Program-made: the position numbers and the translations under genes
NCBI GenBank assembly: GCA_958430865.1
Contig: CAUDNR010004140.1
Location: 43,546 to 66,267 of the forward strand
DNA: 22,722 nucleotides
Origin: Entrophospora sp. SA101
Taxonomy: Eukaryota; Glomeromycota; Glomeromycetes; Entrophosporales; Entrophosporaceae
Reading direction: 5' to 3'
The notes under the pieces: model-generated
The model's database searches: none
Told to the model about the DNA's origin: nothing
Seen by the model: only the letters and a program-made list of their open reading frames with translations
Shown here: piece after piece, positions 20,136-22,722 of the stretch
Numbering within the stretch: position 1 is the first letter of the stretch
Layout of the letters: each line of letters begins with the position of its first letter

Positions 20136-21837
20136 TCAATGTCCTTAGTACACTATGGCCTCGATAAGTCATAACAGATACATTTTGTGGATGTTCAAAA
20201 TATATATCTCCCGGATATCTCATATGCCTATAATCCCATTTTCTACGTCGAAGATTTACTGGAGGTAGTCTTTTATATTGGTCACCCGACATCATTTTTC
20301 TTATGTCCCATAATTTCATTTTTTGATCTTTGCCGTTTGATAAACAATATCTACCATCACCCTTCGATGATACATATGTCAAACCCTCAGTATGACCAAC
20401 TAATACACCACATTCTTTTTCATTATGCATTGACCGTCGATCCCTACCATATAATAATATTAATATTTATAATTTTATAAAAAAATTTATTATTTAACAT
20501 ACCAAACTTTAATTAAAGAGTCATCGCTGCCACTGAAAAGAACATGCGATGAATCATCAGCAAAGCACACTGCATTAACATGATCCTTATGGCCATCAAT
20601 TTCAAGAATTACTTCTTTTCTTTCAATATCATAGACTAATAATGATAATAATATGAAGATTTCAGTGATTAATAATTATAATGAAAATAATAATAATAAC
20701 TATAATACTAATTATAATGGGAATATCAATTATAATGCTAATATTAATTGTAATGATAATAATTACCATAAATACATCTACTAGAACCACCACCAACGAG
20801 TTCTCTAGAATCATTGGAAAATCGAATAGACCACAACTATTTAATTAATTATTTGATGAAAAATCAATAGTTATTAAAAAATTATGATATCTACTGTTAT
20901 CATTCACCAATTTTACTATATCATTACTTGCCGCATATAATTCACCATTGTCAAAATCTAAAATTGTTTGGTAATCTTCTTCAACATCAGTCTTTGCTAG
21001 ACATACAGATGGTGTTATACTACTGTATGCTATCCATTTATTATCATTACTTAGATTAGCATCCGTTATCGTCCATCTTCCAAATTCCTCCTATTATTGT
21101 TATTAATAATATTGTTAACGATATTACTAATAGTGATAATAATAACACTAGTACTAGATATTAATTTACCCCGCTGATAACTTTAATTTCTTTAGGATCC
21201 TGTGGATCATTTGTATCATATATGCGAACACGAAAATCTTTACTACAAGAGTAGAATAATGAGCCATCTTGAGAATATTGTCCAGAATATGCAGGTTCAG
21301 CATATCGAAGAATCACTTTTCCATTAGTGTTTGGAATGAATTTCTAGTAATGTCGGATTACTATTATTATTTGACTATTAGATTTTAAGGTTTTTTCCTT
21401 CCACACACACAAAAAACAATTAGCTTACTTTTCTAAATGGTAGGTTAGAAATTTCTCTTGGAACCAATTCACGTAACAATAATTGACTACAAATATTTTT
21501 TGAAAATAGTTTAATTCCATTCAATGTCTTTTCGTGCGAAGGACCTATCTATATATGTAAATATAAAATATCAATCCAATTAAAAAAATGCCCAACAATT
21601 AAAAATGATTTTCTTTCGTACATACTTTTGCACATCCAAATTCACCAGAATTGAGCAATCTTTTACCAGAATTAAATTCACCATTTTCACTATCATCGTC
21701 GTCATTATCAATAATATTACTTGAATTTGTTATTTCTTCTTTAAATTTATTGAATTTGATTAGATTTAGATCAAATGAAAAAAATAATTCCAATTATTAT
21801 TACCAATTGAATAGTCGAAAAGATTAAATAAACTCAT
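20071..21837 (-). CDS. DCAF11: DCAF11/LEC14B-like WD40 protein, 8 exons, C-terminally truncated
   Basis: Probable substrate receptor of a CUL4-DDB1 ubiquitin ligase. Exons in coding order: 21837-21804, 21738-21626, 21548-21429, 21343-21170, 21090-20908, 20836-20767, 20635-20503 and 20443-20071; 399 residues, all joints in phase. Family marks include the acidic N-terminus, RYAEPAYSGQYSQDGSLFYS, EFGRWTITDANLS, LWSIRFSNDSRELVGGGS, GHKDHVNAVCFADDSS, IKVWDRRS, GVLVGHTEGLTYVSSKGDG and MKLWDIRK. WDRR and WDIR are the WDxR signatures used for DDB1 binding. After SVLRTLIRCHF, where family members continue with further WD blades, the frame runs 17 residues into unrelated repeat-like sequence and stops. 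The last propeller blades are therefore missing, and the gene may be non-functional. Splice sites and reading frames upstream are intact, so the loss looks recent. Confidence 0.83.
20641..20762. repeat. AAT-rich imperfect tandem repeats in a WD40 intron
   Basis: The intron between exons 6 and 7 of the WD40 gene consists of degenerate AATTATAATG-type and AAT repeats. Confidence 0.6.
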
Positions 21838-21990
21838 ATTAAATATTATAAAAAAGTTCAAATAGCATCCGGAGCCTGATGGGTCAATACTTAAAAATTT
21901 ATTTGAGCTTCTTATTGAAATATTGATTGGAAAAATGATACCCTTAAGAAATATTAATGGATTTAATCACGATTTTCAGTCCAGTACTTT
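21838..21990. other. short promoter region of the WD40 gene
   Basis: Only about 150 bases separate the inferred WD40 start codon (21837) from a large inverted repeat. No clear TATA box is seen. Confidence 0.4.
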
Positions 21991-22382
21991 TCCAAATTTG
22001 GAAATAACAAATATTGCAATGATCAACATCCTAAATAGTAAATTTGCACTACGTAAAAATTTGATTGGCTGAATTTCCGCCTTTTTCTCCTTTTCTTTTC
22101 TCAAAAACTCACATAATATGAAAAAATTTAACTGTTCATAGGTCTCCTGGATGTGTGTTCCCACATCAAAATCCATTTAAACAAATATTTAATTATTTTA
22201 ATTTTTTATTTGAATAGAATTTCATGGGTTTTTTATGAACAGTTAAATTTTTTCATATTATGTGAGTTTTTGAGAAAAGAAAAGGAGAAAAAGGCGGAAT
22301 TTCAGCCAATCAAATTTTTACGTAGTGCAAATTTACTATTTAGGATGTTTATCGTTGCAGTATTTGGTATTTCCAAATTTGG
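21991..22382. repeat. large inverted repeat, two arms of about 150 bp
   Basis: The left arm (21991-22140) and right arm (22234-22382) are reverse complements, essentially identical over the inner 110 bases and diverging slowly outward, with a 93-base loop. Each arm carries the same open frame outward from the loop (YEQLNFFILCEFLRKEKEKK and onward), but no known domain is seen, and similarity of the frames follows from similarity of the DNA. The structure could be a foldback element or a pair of inverted repeat copies. Confidence 0.9.
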
Positions 22383-22540
22383 AATAACGAATGATCAACA
22401 AAGTTTCAGCCAATGAAATCAAATGTCCACTATGCTAGTTGTACATGGGCATGCTGCAACAAAACCAGACAAATGTGAACATTGGTATTAACAAGAATTA
22501 CAGGGATCAAAATTTAGTCATTTGTAATGTGATCATAATT

Positions 22541-22584
22541 AACAGAGCCGTTTTTTGTTTATATAAACAAAAAACGGCTCTGTT
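22541..22584. repeat. perfect 44-bp palindrome
   Basis: AACAGAGCCG, a T run and GTTTAT are mirrored exactly as ATAAAC, an A run and CGGCTCTGTT. The symmetry centre lies between 22562 and 22563, with no spacer. It would form a cruciform or hairpin. Its GC-containing stems stand out against the AT-rich surroundings. Confidence 0.95.
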
Positions 22585-22690
22585 TAGACTATTATAGTCT
22601 CAGGTATGACGTGCGTTTTGCGTTCTACGACACATTCGAGTGACGTGTGTTTTGCGTTACCCCCGTCATACCTGAGACGTTTATAGTCTA
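22585..22690. repeat. 106-bp inverted-repeat element with internal direct repeats
   Basis: A 26-base arm at 22585-22610 (TAGACTAT, four variable bases, GTCTCAGGTATGAC) is mirrored at 22665-22690. The 54-base interior carries the direct repeat TGACGTG[CT]GTTTTGCGTT at 22607-22624 and 22641-22658. The interior is CpG-rich compared with the window. It starts immediately after the 44-bp palindrome. It looks like the end of, or a complete, small non-autonomous mobile element. Confidence 0.8.
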
Positions 22691-22722
22691 TATATTGGGT
22701 GCTATATAGGTTGCATTCGTAT

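Noticed and set aside
20187..20480. 97-codon plus-strand frame
   Set aside because: Antisense to the last WD40 exon, whose minus-strand reading has clear WD-repeat motifs.
21976..22416. Two outward-facing short proteins in the arms of the inverted repeat
   Set aside because: They are the same frame duplicated by the inverted repeat, with no recognised domain, so I did not call them genes.
1..22722. CRISPR array, bacterial operons, tRNA or rRNA genes
   Set aside because: The regular repeats are microsatellites or inverted repeats, genes carry spliceosomal introns, and no tRNA arm or rRNA core pattern was seen by eye.

Overview
The window looks like nuclear DNA from a fungus, most likely an arbuscular-mycorrhizal fungus (Glomeromycotina, Rhizophagus-like). 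The evidence is very AT-rich DNA, many 60-100 nt introns ending in TAG or AAG, Asn/Gln-rich low-complexity proteins, a fungal polarity protein of the Bud14/Tea4 type, a fungal WD-repeat DCAF11/LEC14B protein, and scattered eroded genes and repeat-like patches. The species assignment is inference. No rRNA, tRNA or CRISPR was seen.

Layout. 1-1070 is AT-rich flank. 1071-1556 (+) encodes a mitochondrial bS21 (Mrp21) protein; its last four residues appear to lie in a separate exon. 2290-3871 (-) is the wreck of a Kv-beta/AKR6-type aldo-keto reductase. 4198-6671 (+) is a 13-exon gene of about 466 codons that I cannot name; parts of it read like OB folds, it has an ACGCGT box just upstream of the start, and its fourth intron looks like a U12-type AT-AC intron. 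6925-12129 (+) is a 1,591-residue Bud14/Tea4-like SH3 protein with a PP1-docking motif and hypervariable repeats.

12738-13393 (+) encodes a secreted ML-domain (NPC2-like) lipid-binding protein. It converges on 13654-15239 (-), a peroxisomal 3-ketoacyl-CoA thiolase with a PTS2 signal and a 19-nt micro-exon. 15240-17097 is non-coding, with an ATC microsatellite and a 17-bp inverted repeat. 17098-18489 (+) is an intronless MATH-BTB protein. 18830-19750 (+) holds the remains of an unrecognised multi-exon gene. 20071-21837 (-) is a DCAF11/LEC14B-like WD40 gene that loses its C-terminal propeller blades at a junction with repeat-like sequence. 21991-22382 is a large inverted repeat, and 22541-22690 contains a perfect 44-bp palindrome followed by a second inverted repeat.

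These are independent eukaryotic genes, not an operon. Loose themes are lipid handling (thiolase, ML protein), Cul3/Cul4 ubiquitin-ligase adaptors (MATH-BTB, DCAF11) and cell polarity (Bud14). Exon structures were read by eye from splice signals and frame continuity. The most novel items are the candidate AT-AC intron with its unnamed host gene, and the structured repeats at the right end.
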